Shown here piece by piece: positions 1 through 6,608 of a DNA stretch of 20,137 bases; the first letter of the stretch is position 1, and each line of letters begins with the position of its first letter. The translations under genes were made by a program, and so were the position numbers. Location: contig CAMNHM010000037.1 of assembly GCA_946539475.1 (NCBI GenBank), forward strand, positions 1 through 20,137. The letters run 5' to 3'. The DNA is from an uncultured Prevotellaceae bacterium. GTDB taxonomy: Bacteria > Bacteroidota > Bacteroidia > Bacteroidales > Bacteroidaceae. The notes below the pieces were generated by a model. It was not told the origin of the DNA. It worked only from the letters and a program-made list of their open reading frames with translations, and did not search any database.

Positions 1-108
1 GACTTCATGGTCGGCACGTCTGAGCTCGTTGGCATTGCGCTCGGCTATGCCGCTTCGCAAAGCAAAGAACTGCAAACCCTCGTCAATGCAGTAGATATAG
101 GCAGACAT
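1..108 (-). CDS. possible 5' end of an unidentified gene, cut by the window edge
   Basis: An open frame on the minus strand starts with ATG at 106-108 and runs off the left edge for 36 codons without a stop (MSAYIYCIDEGLQFFALRSG...). The same frame is also open upstream of the ATG into the hairpin at 153-184, so the start is uncertain. The plus strand is open here too, ending in a TGA at 145-147, so an open frame alone is weak evidence. I do not recognise the peptide. The bases around 116-134 resemble a GC-rich motif in the repeat-like segment near 4280-4300 in inverse orientation, so this could be repeat-derived rather than a gene. It would lie downstream of xylA on the same strand. Confidence 0.25.
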   Translation of the reverse strand, partial: MSAYIYCIDEGLQFFALRSGIAERNANELRRADHEV

Positions 109-152
109 GGCAAAGCTCCGAGCTTGCTCGCCGCTGTTGTGCGATGACGCAG

Positions 153-184
153 AGCGCCCGCAGGCACGGTGGCTTGCGGGCGCT
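153..184 (-). terminator. GC-rich hairpin downstream of xylA
   Basis: A perfect 10-bp stem (153-162 with 175-184, core GCGCCCGCA / TGCGGGCGC) with a 12-nt loop sits 37 bp past the xylA stop codon. Position and stability fit a transcript end or an mRNA-stabilising 3' hairpin for the xylBA message. There is no U-tract on the minus strand after the stem, so it is not a textbook intrinsic terminator. Confidence 0.45.
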
Positions 185-220
185 GACGTTGATATAAAAT
201 GTAGTGGGGTAGCGGATGGC

Positions 221-1540
221 TTACTTGGAGTAGAGGGCGACGAGCGTCTCGTACTTCTCCTGCTTGCCGCTGACTAGCTTGGGCTCGCCAACCTTCTTGC
301 CGTACTCGTAGACCTGCTCGAAGGTGAGCTTGCCGTCCTCGAAGTCCTTGCCGAGCCCGGAGTCGAAGGATGCATAGCGCTCCTTCTTCATCTTGGGCAG
401 CTCGCTGTTCTCGAGGATGTCGGCAGCGTTCATCAGGGCGCGGGCCATTGCGTCCATACCGCTGATATGGGCGATGAAGAGGTCCTCGAGGTCGGTGGAG
501 TTACGACGGATCTTGGCGTCGAAGTTGGTGCCGCCGTTGCCAAGTCCTCCGTTGCGGATGATCTCGAGCATGGCCTGCGTCAGCTCATAGTTGTCGATGG
601 GGAACTGGTCGGTGTCCCATCCGTTCTGGGCGTCGCCGCGGTTGGCGTCGATGCTTCCGAGCATGCCTGCGTCGACGGCGCATGCTAGCTCATGCTCGAA
701 GGTGTGTCCGGCCAGCGTGGCGTGGTTCACCTCGATATTCACCTTGAAGTCCTTGTCGAGGCCGTGGGCGCGGAGGAATCCGATGACGGTCTCGGTATCG
801 ACGTCGTACTGGTGCTTGGTGGGCTCCATGGGCTTCGGCTCGATGAGGAAGGTGCCGGTGAATCCCTTTGCGCGGGCGTAGTCGCGGGCCATTCGGAGCA
901 TCATTGCCATGTGCTCCTTCTCGCGCTTCTGGTCGGTGTTGAGGAGGCTCATGTAGCCCTCGCGTCCGCCCCAGAACACGTAGTTGGAGCCGCCGAGCTT
1001 TATGGTGGCGTCGATGGCGTTCTTGATCTGTACGATGGCACGCGATACGACATCGAACTCAGGATTGGTCGAGGCACCGTTCATGTAGCGGGCGTTGCCG
1101 AAGACGTTGGCCGTGCCCCAGAGCAGCTTGATGTTGGGATACTGCTTCATCTTCTCGAGGGCATAGTCGGTGATTTCCTTCATGCGAGCCTCGTACTCCT
1201 CGACGGTGTCGCCCTCCTCGACGAGGTCGACATCGTGGAAGCAGAAATACTCGATGCCGAGCTTGTCCATGAACTCGAAGCCGGCGTCCATCTTCTGCTT
1301 GGCCTTCGTAAGGGCATCGTCGGCCTGTGCCCACTCATAGCAGCGGGTCTGGCCACCGAACTGGTCGCTGGAGGCTGCTCCCAGTGTGTGCCACCAGGCC
1401 ATAGCGAACTTCAGCCAGTCCTTCATCTTCTTTCCCATGACGACCTTCTCGGGCTCGTAGTAGTGGAAAGCCATCACGTTCTTACTGTCCTTTCCCTCGA
1501 AAGGAATCTTACCGGTAAACGGAAAATACTCTTTTGCCAT
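221..1540 (-). CDS. xylA: xylose isomerase
   Basis: This 439-residue protein interconverts D-xylose and D-xylulose in the cytoplasm, the first step of the isomerase pathway. The TIM-barrel active site can be read directly: the FHDVD motif with catalytic His102 and Asp105, Glu234 and Lys236 in IEPKP, Glu270 and His273 in IEVNH, and metal ligands Asp298, Asp309 and Asp311. Trp-Trp-His at 49-51 and FWGGREGY at 189-196 are typical of the long class II isomerases. Length is normal for that class. The gene follows xylB on the same strand with a 59-bp gap containing a long A-run (as read on the minus strand) just before the ATG, and no clear Shine-Dalgarno. The two genes therefore probably share one transcript. 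Nothing is missing or broken. Confidence 0.97.
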   Translation of the reverse strand: MAKEYFPFTGKIPFEGKDSKNVMAFHYYEPEKVVMGKKMKDWLKFAMAWWHTLGAASSDQFGGQTRCYEWAQADDALTKAKQKMDAGFEFMDKLGIEYFCFHDVDLVEEGDTVEEYEARMKEITDYALEKMKQYPNIKLLWGTANVFGNARYMNGASTNPEFDVVSRAIVQIKNAIDATIKLGGSNYVFWGGREGYMSLLNTDQKREKEHMAMMLRMARDYARAKGFTGTFLIEPKPMEPTKHQYDVDTETVIGFLRAHGLDKDFKVNIEVNHATLAGHTFEHELACAVDAGMLGSIDANRGDAQNGWDTDQFPIDNYELTQAMLEIIRNGGLGNGGTNFDAKIRRNSTDLEDLFIAHISGMDAMARALMNAADILENSELPKMKKERYASFDSGLGKDFEDGKLTFEQVYEYGKKVGEPKLVSGKQEKYETLVALYSK

Positions 1541-1599
1541 AATTGCTGTGTCTTTTTTTTTTATGGATTGATAATTGGGGTTGTTGCTTTTATTTGTTG

Positions 1600-3138
1600 T
1601 TACAGTGCCTTCTCAAGGGTTTCCTTCCAGCGGGCGTAGGCGGCGGCATAGGCCTCGCGGTCGGCCTGGCGGGGCTCGATGACCTGTAGCTTCTCGAGCG
1701 ATGCGAACGCCTCGTTGTGGTCGGCATAGATGCCTGCTCCCATGCCTGCGCCCTTTGCTGCTCCCACGGAGCCGTCGGTCTCGTAGAGCTCGATGGTGGC
1801 TCCGCTGACGCCTGCCAGGGTGTCGCGGAAGAGTGGCGAGAGGAACATGTTGGCTTTGCCGGCATGAATTTTCTGGATGTCCATACCCATCTGCTGCATG
1901 ATCTCCATTCCATAGCAGAAGGAGAAGACGATGCCCTCCTGAGCTGCCCGCACGAGGTGGGCGCGATGGTGCTTGTTGAAGTTCAGTCCCTGGATGCTGC
2001 ATCCCAGCTCCTTGTTCTGCAGCACGCGCTCTGCACCGTTGCCGAAGGGCATGACGACTACGCCGTCGCTGCCGATGGGAGCCTGCGCTGCGAGGTCGTT
2101 CATCTCGGCATAGCCCATATCGAAGGTCACGTTACGATGCATCCAGGCGTTGAGGATACCCGTGCCGTTGATGCAGAGGAGGACGCCGAGGCGGGTTGAG
2201 AGTTGAGAGTCCTTCGCAAGCGAAGCGTCCATTTGGGCTGAGCGGAGAGTTGTGAGATGGTTGACGTGTGCGAAGGTGTTCACACGGCTCTTCGTGTCGT
2301 AGTTCACCTCGCCGAGCACGCCGTAGACGACGCCGCTGGTGCCTGCCGTAGCAGCTATCTCGCCCGGTTCGAAGACATTCAGCGAGAGGGCGTTGTTGGG
2401 CTGGTCGCCACCACGATAGGTGATCGGCGTGCCTGCTTTCAGCCCGAGCTCCTTGGCTGCTGCTTCGCTGACGACGCTCTGCTCGGAGAATGTGGGTACG
2501 ATGTCGGGGATGAACGTTGCGGGAATGCCGTAGTAGTCGAGCAGGAACTGCGCCACGCTGTTCTCCTTGAAGTCCCAGAACATTCCCTCGGAGAGTCCGC
2601 TGACGGTGGTGTTGGCGACGCCGCTCATGCGCATCGCCATATAGTCGCCGGGAAGCATCACCTTGTAGATCTTGTCGAACACTTCGGGCTCGTTCTCTTT
2701 CACCCATGCCAGCTTGGCTGCGGTGAAGTTGCCCGGTGAGTTGAGCAGATGGCTCAGGCACTTCTCGGCTCCCAATGCCTGGAAGGCTCGCTCGCCATAG
2801 GGCACGGCGCGGGAGTCGCACCAGATGATGGCGGGCCGCAGCGGCTGTAGGTTCTTGTCGACGCACACCAGTCCGTGCATCTGGTAAGAGATTCCGATGG
2901 CCACGATGTCGTCGCCTTTCACCTGCGCCTCAGCCATGATTTTCTGCAGTGCCTGCTTGGCATACTGCCACCACGACTCGGGCTCTTGTTCAGCCCATCC
3001 TGCCTTCACGGCGAGGATTGGAGCCTCCTTCTCAGGGAAGAAGGCTGAAGACACGCACTTGCCGCTATCGGCATTGACCAGCGACGCCTTGACAGACGAG
3101 CTGCCGACATCGAATCCTAATAAATATCTTGCTACCAT
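1600..3138 (-). CDS. xylB: xylulokinase (with repeat-derived in-frame insertion)
   Basis: This FGGY-family kinase phosphorylates D-xylulose to xylulose 5-phosphate, completing entry of xylose into the pentose phosphate pathway. The first actin-like domain opens with the phosphate-binding loop GFDVGSSSVK (Asp10). The catalytic base is Asp245 in GGDQP. The second domain has GVLLCINGTG and a C-terminal GAAKGAGMGAG loop. At 512 residues it is slightly long. The excess is explained by residues about 295-315, between the conserved AHVNH and RLGVLL blocks, where about 18 extra residues are encoded by a heptamer-repeat/palindrome segment (see 2198-2251). The frame stays open and all catalytic motifs remain, so the enzyme may still work. 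The ATG at 3136-3138 is preceded by an A-rich leader. It is first in the xylB-xylA operon. Confidence 0.95.
   Translation of the reverse strand: MVARYLLGFDVGSSSVKASLVNADSGKCVSSAFFPEKEAPILAVKAGWAEQEPESWWQYAKQALQKIMAEAQVKGDDIVAIGISYQMHGLVCVDKNLQPLRPAIIWCDSRAVPYGERAFQALGAEKCLSHLLNSPGNFTAAKLAWVKENEPEVFDKIYKVMLPGDYMAMRMSGVANTTVSGLSEGMFWDFKENSVAQFLLDYYGIPATFIPDIVPTFSEQSVVSEAAAKELGLKAGTPITYRGGDQPNNALSLNVFEPGEIAATAGTSGVVYGVLGEVNYDTKSRVNTFAHVNHLTTLRSAQMDASLAKDSQLSTRLGVLLCINGTGILNAWMHRNVTFDMGYAEMNDLAAQAPIGSDGVVVMPFGNGAERVLQNKELGCSIQGLNFNKHHRAHLVRAAQEGIVFSFCYGMEIMQQMGMDIQKIHAGKANMFLSPLFRDTLAGVSGATIELYETDGSVGAAKGAGMGAGIYADHNEAFASLEKLQVIEPRQADREAYAAAYARWKETLEKAL
2198..2251. repeat. 54-bp repeat element inserted in frame within xylB
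   Basis: On the plus strand, 7-bp units GAGAGTT/GAGAGTC lie at 2198-2204 and 2205-2211, and another GAGAGTT lies at 2245-2251. They flank a 33-bp core containing the palindrome CTTCGC-AA-GCGAAG (2212-2225). The span is 54 bp, an exact multiple of three, and encodes roughly the residues between Thr297 and Leu314 of XylB. FGGY kinases have only a short loop here between the conserved AHVNH and RLGVLL blocks. Tandem heptamers and a hairpin are features of intergenic repeats, not of kinase coding sequence. The exact boundaries are inferred. Confidence 0.6.
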
Positions 3139-3196
3139 AATCGATTTGTTTTTTTTTACGGTTTTGAACTATTCACAATATAATACGTTCAAGACA

Positions 3197-3225
3197 CAAA
3201 TTTCCCTAATTATTTTAGAAACAAA
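3197..3225 (-). promoter_or_regulatory. weak candidate promoter for xylBA
   Basis: Read on the minus strand, TTTG (3222-3225) is followed after 17 nt by GAAATTTG (3197-3204), a 7/8 match to the Bacteroidetes -7 box TAnnTTTG. The spacer is shorter than the 20 nt at the better promoters in this window, so this is tentative. No operator for a xylose regulator could be identified. The 5' leader to xylB would be about 50-60 nt and A-rich. Confidence 0.3.
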
Positions 3226-3281
3226 TTTGGCTGTGACTCGATATTTTTTTAGAAACTAATTGGCACTAATTAAGAAAAATT
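3217..3281 (+). repeat. two degenerate copies of a ~32-bp AT-rich repeat (plus orientation)
   Basis: TTAGAAACAAATTTGGC (from 3215) and TTAGAAACTAATTGGC (from 3249) begin two degenerate tandem copies. The second continues as ACTAATTAAGAAAAATT and resembles the reverse complement of the units at 3317-3353 and 3395-3431. The region upstream of xylB is therefore an inverted arrangement of one repeat family. Copy boundaries are approximate. Confidence 0.5.
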
Positions 3282-3288
3282 ATTAAGC

Positions 3289-3453
3289 TGTCGGGTGCAG
3301 CACTCCCGCGCGTTAAAAGAAAATTTTCCAGAATTAGTGCTCATTTGTTTCCTATTTTTTATTGTGTCGGCTGCCACGCTCTTCGCACGAAAAAAGAAAA
3401 ATTTTCCAGAATTTGTGCTCATTAGTTTCCTAAAGAGCTCATTAGTTTTCCCT
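3289..3453 (-). repeat. 76-bp tandem duplication plus a truncated third copy
   Basis: Two units start with TGTCGG at 3289 and 3365, a 76-bp period. Each has a GC-rich first part and then an A-rich/ATTTTCCAGAATT...GTGCTCATT...GTTTCCTA block (3317-3353 and 3395-3431). A third shortened copy, AGCTCATTAGTTTTCC, follows at 3435-3450. It fills the gap between the stop codon of the small gene at 3469 and the xylB upstream region. With 3139-3288 this accounts for the 330-bp non-coding stretch, where I see no gene. Confidence 0.65.
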
Positions 3454-3468
3454 TTTTCGGTTGAGCAG

Positions 3469-3735
3469 TTACGACTCGTCGAAGACGGCTGCCAACTGGC
3501 GCGCAGCCTTTGGCTTCAGCCGATAGCATCCACGCTTGCCGGTATGCTCGATGATGGCGTCCGCCCTGCGCGAACGGCTCAGGAGATAGTACTGAGTATA
3601 CCGATGGATCTTATCGAACTCGGGCTGATAAAAAAGCGTACAATAATGGTTGTAGACGTGCTTGGCCAGCTTTTTCACGCTGATGCCACGCCCGCCTACA
3701 TCCAATAATATTCTTAAAATCTGCTGTTCGTACAA
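3469..3735 (-). CDS. small conserved Bacteroidetes protein, winged-helix-like
   Basis: This 88-residue basic protein (MYEQQILRILLDVG, then GISVKKLAKHVYN and a terminal RGCYRLKP block) matches, from memory, a small family found only in Bacteroidetes. The pattern of a helix, a helix-turn-helix-like GISVKKLAKHV segment and a C-terminal RGxYRL strand suggests a winged-helix fold, so DNA binding is plausible but unproven. There is no ATG. The only sensible start is TTG at 3733-3735, six bases after the TAA of the upstream winged-helix gene and in the same frame. Translation is therefore probably coupled to that gene. No signal peptide or membrane segment is seen. The function is unknown. Confidence 0.75.
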   Translation of the reverse strand: MYEQQILRILLDVGGRGISVKKLAKHVYNHYCTLFYQPEFDKIHRYTQYYLLSRSRRADAIIEHTGKRGCYRLKPKAARQLAAVFDES

Positions 3736-3741
3736 GGAAAC

Positions 3742-4047
3742 TTATGCCAGAGCAATCTTGTTGTCCTCAGTACTCTGCAGCTTACCCTCCTTAAAGAGCC
3801 AGCCCAGACCAAGCAGTGTTTCTTCCTCTGAAATCTTTGCAGCCTTAGCAATCTCCTTGACGGTGAGAGCCTTCTCCTCTGCTGCCAGTGCCTGATAGAC
3901 ATCTCCTGCCTTGAAACCAATGTTCTCAGCGTTAACGGCCAGCACTGCCTTTTCTGCCTTCACGGTAGTGGTCTTTTTCGTGGTGGTCTTCTTGACTGCT
4001 ACTTCCTTTGTCTCAGCAGCCTTCTTCGTGGTTTTCTTTTCTGCCAT
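3742..4047 (-). CDS. winged-helix DUF2582-like protein with Lys/Ala-rich tail
   Basis: This is a 101-residue protein. Residues 1-33 are a low-complexity Lys/Thr/Ala tail (MAEKKTTKKAAETKEVAVKK...), the sort that contacts nucleic acid non-specifically. Residues about 42-101 (NIGFKAGDVYQAL, LTVKEIAKAAKI, LGLGWLFKEGKL) match the winged helix-turn-helix family I know as DUF2582. The wing motif LGWLxxEGKL is well kept. It is probably a DNA-associated protein of unknown role. The ATG is at 4045-4047. A good -7 box at 4096-4103 would give a leader of about 40 nt. The gene directly precedes the 88-residue gene, with 6 bp between the two, forming a two-gene unit. Confident as a gene, moderate on the family. 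Confidence 0.85.
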   Translation of the reverse strand: MAEKKTTKKAAETKEVAVKKTTTKKTTTVKAEKAVLAVNAENIGFKAGDVYQALAAEEKALTVKEIAKAAKISEEETLLGLGWLFKEGKLQSTEDNKIALA

Positions 4048-4095
4048 AATGCTTAAAATGTTAATACTATTGAAGTTGAACTTTCAATTCGCCGA

Positions 4096-4103
4096 CAAAA
4101 GTA
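4096..4103 (-). promoter_or_regulatory. -7 box for the winged-helix gene pair
   Basis: The minus strand reads TACTTTTG, a full match to TAnnTTTG, followed by TCGGCGAATTGAAAG, which resembles the initial transcribed sequence at the lplA and uvrA-like promoters. No TTTG is found 20 nt upstream, so only the -7 element is supported. It lies about 48 bp before the ATG. Confidence 0.55.
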
Positions 4104-4176
4104 CTGATTTTCTTTCGTTCAAGTTTCTGATTATGAGCAGATTCTTCCGTTTTTTGAGTTATTCTTGACGCAAATC

Positions 4177-4196
4177 AATCAGCCGACGGGCTGATT
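4177..4196 (+). terminator. orphan terminator-like hairpin
   Basis: AATCAGCC-GACG-GGCTGATT is a perfect 8-bp stem with a 4-nt loop, followed on the plus strand by TTCTTTATTCTTT. It has the form of an intrinsic terminator, but no plus-strand gene precedes it. It sits between two divergent transcription units. Confidence 0.45.
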
Positions 4197-4212
4197 TTCT
4201 TTATTCTTTAAA

Positions 4213-4322
4213 GACAACTCCGACAACTTAGGACAACCGGCTGCGCAGAAAAAAAACGGAAAGAAAGTTCTTGCCTTGCAAGCGAGCAGAGCTCGAGCGG
4301 TCCCAAGTTGTTCTTGTTGTCC
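4213..4322. repeat. ~110-bp MITE-like inverted-repeat segment
   Basis: GACAACTCCGACAACTTAGG (4213-4232) is matched in inverse orientation by CCAAGTTGTTCTTGTTGTCC (4303-4322), sharing the blocks GACAAC and ACAACTT-GG. The left arm is itself three short tandem GACAAC units. The 70-bp interior holds the palindrome CTGCGCAG, a run of A and a GC-rich GCGAGCAGAGCTCGAGCGG stretch. It has no ORF. It ends just before the promoter of the glycine cleavage operon. It could be a miniature mobile element or a structured RNA. Together with the hairpin at 4177 it accounts for the non-coding stretch 4048-4340. Confidence 0.5.
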
Positions 4323-4351
4323 TCTTAAAAATGAAATTATTTGGGAAAACG

Positions 4352-4383
4352 TTTGGTCGTTACGTTTTTTATCAGTAAATTTG
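4352..4383 (+). promoter_or_regulatory. promoter of the lplA-gcv-lpd operon
   Basis: TTTG (4352-4355), exactly 20 nt, then TAAATTTG (4376-4383) is a perfect match to the Bacteroidetes housekeeping promoter. Transcription would start near 4390, about 14 nt before the first ATG of the ligase gene. This rules out the upstream TTG start at 4341, which would lie outside the transcript. No glycine riboswitch can fit in so short a leader, and none is visible. Confidence 0.85.
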
Positions 4384-4403
4384 CAGGCGAATCGAAAGAC
4401 CTA

Positions 4404-5099
4404 ATGTCTATGAAGTACATCGCCCTGCCCGAGGAGCTTGTGGAGGAACGGCCGCTGTCGTTCTATCTGGCTATGGAAGAGTACGTGACGCGCCTGGCCG
4501 GCGAGTCCGACCTGCTGTTCACCTGGCAGACGGGTCCCAGCGTGATCTATGGTCGCAACCAGCTGAAGGAGAACGAGGTAGACGTCGACTATTGCGAGCA
4601 GCGGGGCATTCGCGTCTACCAGCGGAAGAGCGGTGGCGGCTGTGTCTACTCTGACTGGGGTAACATCATGATTTCGTACGTCACGCACGAAGACGCTGCG
4701 GGGAAGGCTTTCTACACGTTTATCAACATGATCACGCTGACGCTGCGGCGCATGGGTATCGAGGCAACGTCGACGAGCCACAACGACGTACTGATCAACG
4801 GGCAAAAGGTGAGTGGCACCGCTTGCCGACGACTGCCCGAAGGATGCATCGTTCACGGTACACTGCTCTACGACACCGATATGGAGAACATGCTGCGAGC
4901 CATCACGCCCAGCCGGGAGAAGCTCGAGCGAAAAGGCGTGGAGAGCGTGCGCCAGCGCATCACGCTGCTGAAGGACTTTACGACGATGACCATCGGCGAG
5001 GTACGAGCTCTCATCCGCCAGACGCTCTGCGTGGGCGAGCTAAGGCTTACAGAGGACGACATAGCTGCCATTGAAGCATTGACTATTGAACTATATTGA
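4404..5099 (+). CDS. lplA: lipoate-protein ligase family protein (catalytic domain only)
   Basis: This 231-residue enzyme of the biotin/lipoate ligase fold attaches lipoyl groups to carrier proteins. Here the obvious acceptor is GcvH, encoded two genes downstream. Family motifs are present: RKSGGGCVYSDWGN at 74-87 (lipoyl-AMP binding loop), HNDVLINGQKVSG at 126-138 with the conserved Lys135, and VHGTLLYD after it. It is shorter than E. coli LplA (about 338 aa) and ends before the accessory C-terminal domain, so it could be a bipartite ligase needing a partner, or an amidotransferase/octanoyltransferase relative. The ATG at 4404 (or 4410) is chosen from the promoter position. gcvT begins 6 bp after its stop. 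The symbol reflects the family, not a proven activity. Confidence 0.85.
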   Translation: MSMKYIALPEELVEERPLSFYLAMEEYVTRLAGESDLLFTWQTGPSVIYGRNQLKENEVDVDYCEQRGIRVYQRKSGGGCVYSDWGNIMISYVTHEDAAGKAFYTFINMITLTLRRMGIEATSTSHNDVLINGQKVSGTACRRLPEGCIVHGTLLYDTDMENMLRAITPSREKLERKGVESVRQRITLLKDFTTMTIGEVRALIRQTLCVGELRLTEDDIAAIEALTIELY

Positions 5100-5105
5100 A
5101 AAAAT

Positions 5106-6182
5106 ATGAAACAAACCTGTCTTTACGAGAAACATGTGGCACTGGGCGCACTGATGTCGCCCTTTGCGGGCTTCGACATGCCCATCCAGTATACTAACAT
5201 CACCGACGAGCACCAGGCAGTGCGTACTGACTGCGGCGTGTTCGACGTGAGCCATATGGGCGAAGTCGTCGTGCGCGGCAAGGATGCCGAGCGCTACGTA
5301 CAGCACATCTTCACCAACGACGTGAAGGACGCCCCGCGGGGAAAGGTGTTCTACGGCATGATGTGCCTGGAGAACGGCGGTACGGTCGACGACCTGCTGG
5401 TTTATAAGATGGGCGAGCAGGACTTCTTCCTCGTGATCAACGCCGCCAACATCGACAAGGACTGGGCTTGGATGCAGAAGCAGTCGGAAGGCTTCGACAT
5501 CGACCTGCGAAACGTCTCCGACGACTATGGGCAGCTGGCCGTACAGGGACCGCAGTCGGAGGCTGTCGTCCAGCAGGTGCTGGGGCTGGCGTGCAGCGAG
5601 CTGGCGTTCTACACCGTGAAGACCATCGGCGACGTCATCGTCAGCCGTACGGGCTACACGGGCGAGGACGGCTTTGAGATCTACGCCTCCCACGCTGACA
5701 TCAACCGCTATTGGGACCTGCTGATGGCCTCCGGTCGCTGCAAGCCCTGCGGACTGGGGTGCCGCGACACGCTGCGCTTCGAGGTGGGCCTGCCACTCTA
5801 CGGCGACGAGCTGTCGGAGGAGATCTCGCCCGTGATGGCCGGTCTGAGCATGTTTGTGAAACTCGACAAGGAGGAGTTCGTCGGCAAGGAAGCCCTAGCT
5901 CGGCAGAAGGCTGAGGGTGTCGCCCGCCGCGTGGTAGGCATCGAGCTGGCAGACAAGGCGATTCCCCGTCACGGCTACGTCGTGCTCAGCGCCGAGGGAG
6001 CGCCCGTCGGCGAGGTGACCACCGGCTATCACACCATCTCGAGCGACAAGAGCGTCTGCATGGCACTGGTCGACAGCCACTATGCCAAGCTCGACACTCC
6101 GCTGCAGATCCAGATTCGCAAGAAGGTGTTCGCGGGTAAGGTGGTGAAGAAGCAGTTCTACAACAAGTGCTACAAGAAGTAA
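5106..6182 (+). CDS. gcvT: glycine cleavage system T protein (aminomethyltransferase)
   Basis: This 358-residue protein takes the aminomethyl group from the lipoyl arm of GcvH and transfers the one-carbon unit to tetrahydrofolate, releasing ammonia. Signature segments are visible: SPFAGFDMPIQY near 18-29, the DVSHMGE block at 47-53, the GGTVDDLLVY block with the folate-site Asp at 95/96, and the CGLGCRDTLRFEVGLPLYG region in the second half. Length is normal (E. coli 364). It starts 6 bp after the ligase gene with an A-rich leader. The stop codon is followed by an AAATAGT heptamer repeat array that fills most of the 45-bp gap to gcvH. Intact. Confidence 0.97.
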   Translation: MKQTCLYEKHVALGALMSPFAGFDMPIQYTNITDEHQAVRTDCGVFDVSHMGEVVVRGKDAERYVQHIFTNDVKDAPRGKVFYGMMCLENGGTVDDLLVYKMGEQDFFLVINAANIDKDWAWMQKQSEGFDIDLRNVSDDYGQLAVQGPQSEAVVQQVLGLACSELAFYTVKTIGDVIVSRTGYTGEDGFEIYASHADINRYWDLLMASGRCKPCGLGCRDTLRFEVGLPLYGDELSEEISPVMAGLSMFVKLDKEEFVGKEALARQKAEGVARRVVGIELADKAIPRHGYVVLSAEGAPVGEVTTGYHTISSDKSVCMALVDSHYAKLDTPLQIQIRKKVFAGKVVKKQFYNKCYKK

Positions 6183-6190
6183 CAGCAAGC

Positions 6191-6223
6191 AAATAGTAAA
6201 TAGTAAAACCGTAAATAGTAAAT
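6191..6223 (+). repeat. AAATAGT heptamer repeat between gcvT and gcvH
   Basis: The spacer consists of AAATAGT units, two intact in tandem and then one after a short interruption (AAATAGTAAATAGTAAAAC, CGTAAATAGTAAATC). Each unit contains TAG, and unit junctions create TAA, so all three frames are closed. The reverse complement ACTATTT has no G. Confidence 0.85.
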
Positions 6224-6227
6224 CATT

Positions 6228-6608
6228 ATGTCAAAAGTAATTGAAGGACTCTACTATTCAGAGTCGCACGAGTATGTGAAAGTGGAAGGTGATTTCGGAT
6301 TCATCGGTATCACCGACTATGCCCAGCATGCACTGGGCAACGTGGTTTACGTCGATCTGCCCGAGGTGGACGACGAGGTGGAAGCAGGCGAAGAGTTTGG
6401 CGCCGTAGAGAGCGTGAAAGCCGCCAGCGACATTATATCGCCCGTCAGCGGAACGGTAGTGGAAGTGAACGAGGCCCTCGACGACCAGCCTGAGCTGCTC
6501 AACCAGGACGCCTACGAGAACTGGATCATCAAGGTGGAGCTGAGCGACAAGACTGAGCTCGACAACCTGATGGATGCCAAGGCTTACGAAGAATTCTGCA
6601 ACAAATAG
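6228..6608 (+). CDS. gcvH: glycine cleavage system H protein
   Basis: This 126-residue lipoyl carrier shuttles the aminomethyl intermediate between the P, T and L proteins. The lipoylation site is Lys64 in GAVESVKAASD. The flanking sandwich strands (SHEYVKVEG and GITDYAQHALGNVVYVDLP on the N side, SPVSGTVVEVNEAL after) are canonical and the length is standard. The lipoate ligase at the head of the operon is the probable modifying enzyme. The TAG stop lies inside the first unit of an AAATAGT array that runs to the start codon of gcvPA. Intact. Confidence 0.97.
   Translation: MSKVIEGLYYSESHEYVKVEGDFGFIGITDYAQHALGNVVYVDLPEVDDEVEAGEEFGAVESVKAASDIISPVSGTVVEVNEALDDQPELLNQDAYENWIIKVELSDKTELDNLMDAKAYEEFCNK

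Noticed and set aside
153..184. Attachment site or transposon end from the perfect 10-bp stem
   Set aside because: No integrase, transposase or target duplication is nearby; a 3' hairpin of the xylose mRNA is simpler.
692..1639. Long open frame on the plus strand opposite xylA (315 codons)
   Set aside because: It is antisense to a clear xylA with all active-site residues. Its Val/Leu/His/Glu-rich composition is what high-GC antisense frames give, and it matches no family I know.
3139..3468. CRISPR array, because of regularly spaced repeats
   Set aside because: There are only two to three degenerate 76-bp units with no unique spacers and no cas genes nearby.
4200..4403. Glycine riboswitch in front of the gcv operon
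   Set aside because: The predicted 5' leader is only about 14 nt and the upstream DNA shows none of the conserved glycine aptamer elements.
4404..4410. Upstream TTG (4341) as start of the lipoate ligase gene
   Set aside because: It lies before the promoter's -33 box, so it cannot be in the mRNA; the extra residues are the translated promoter. ATG at 4404 or 4410 fits.
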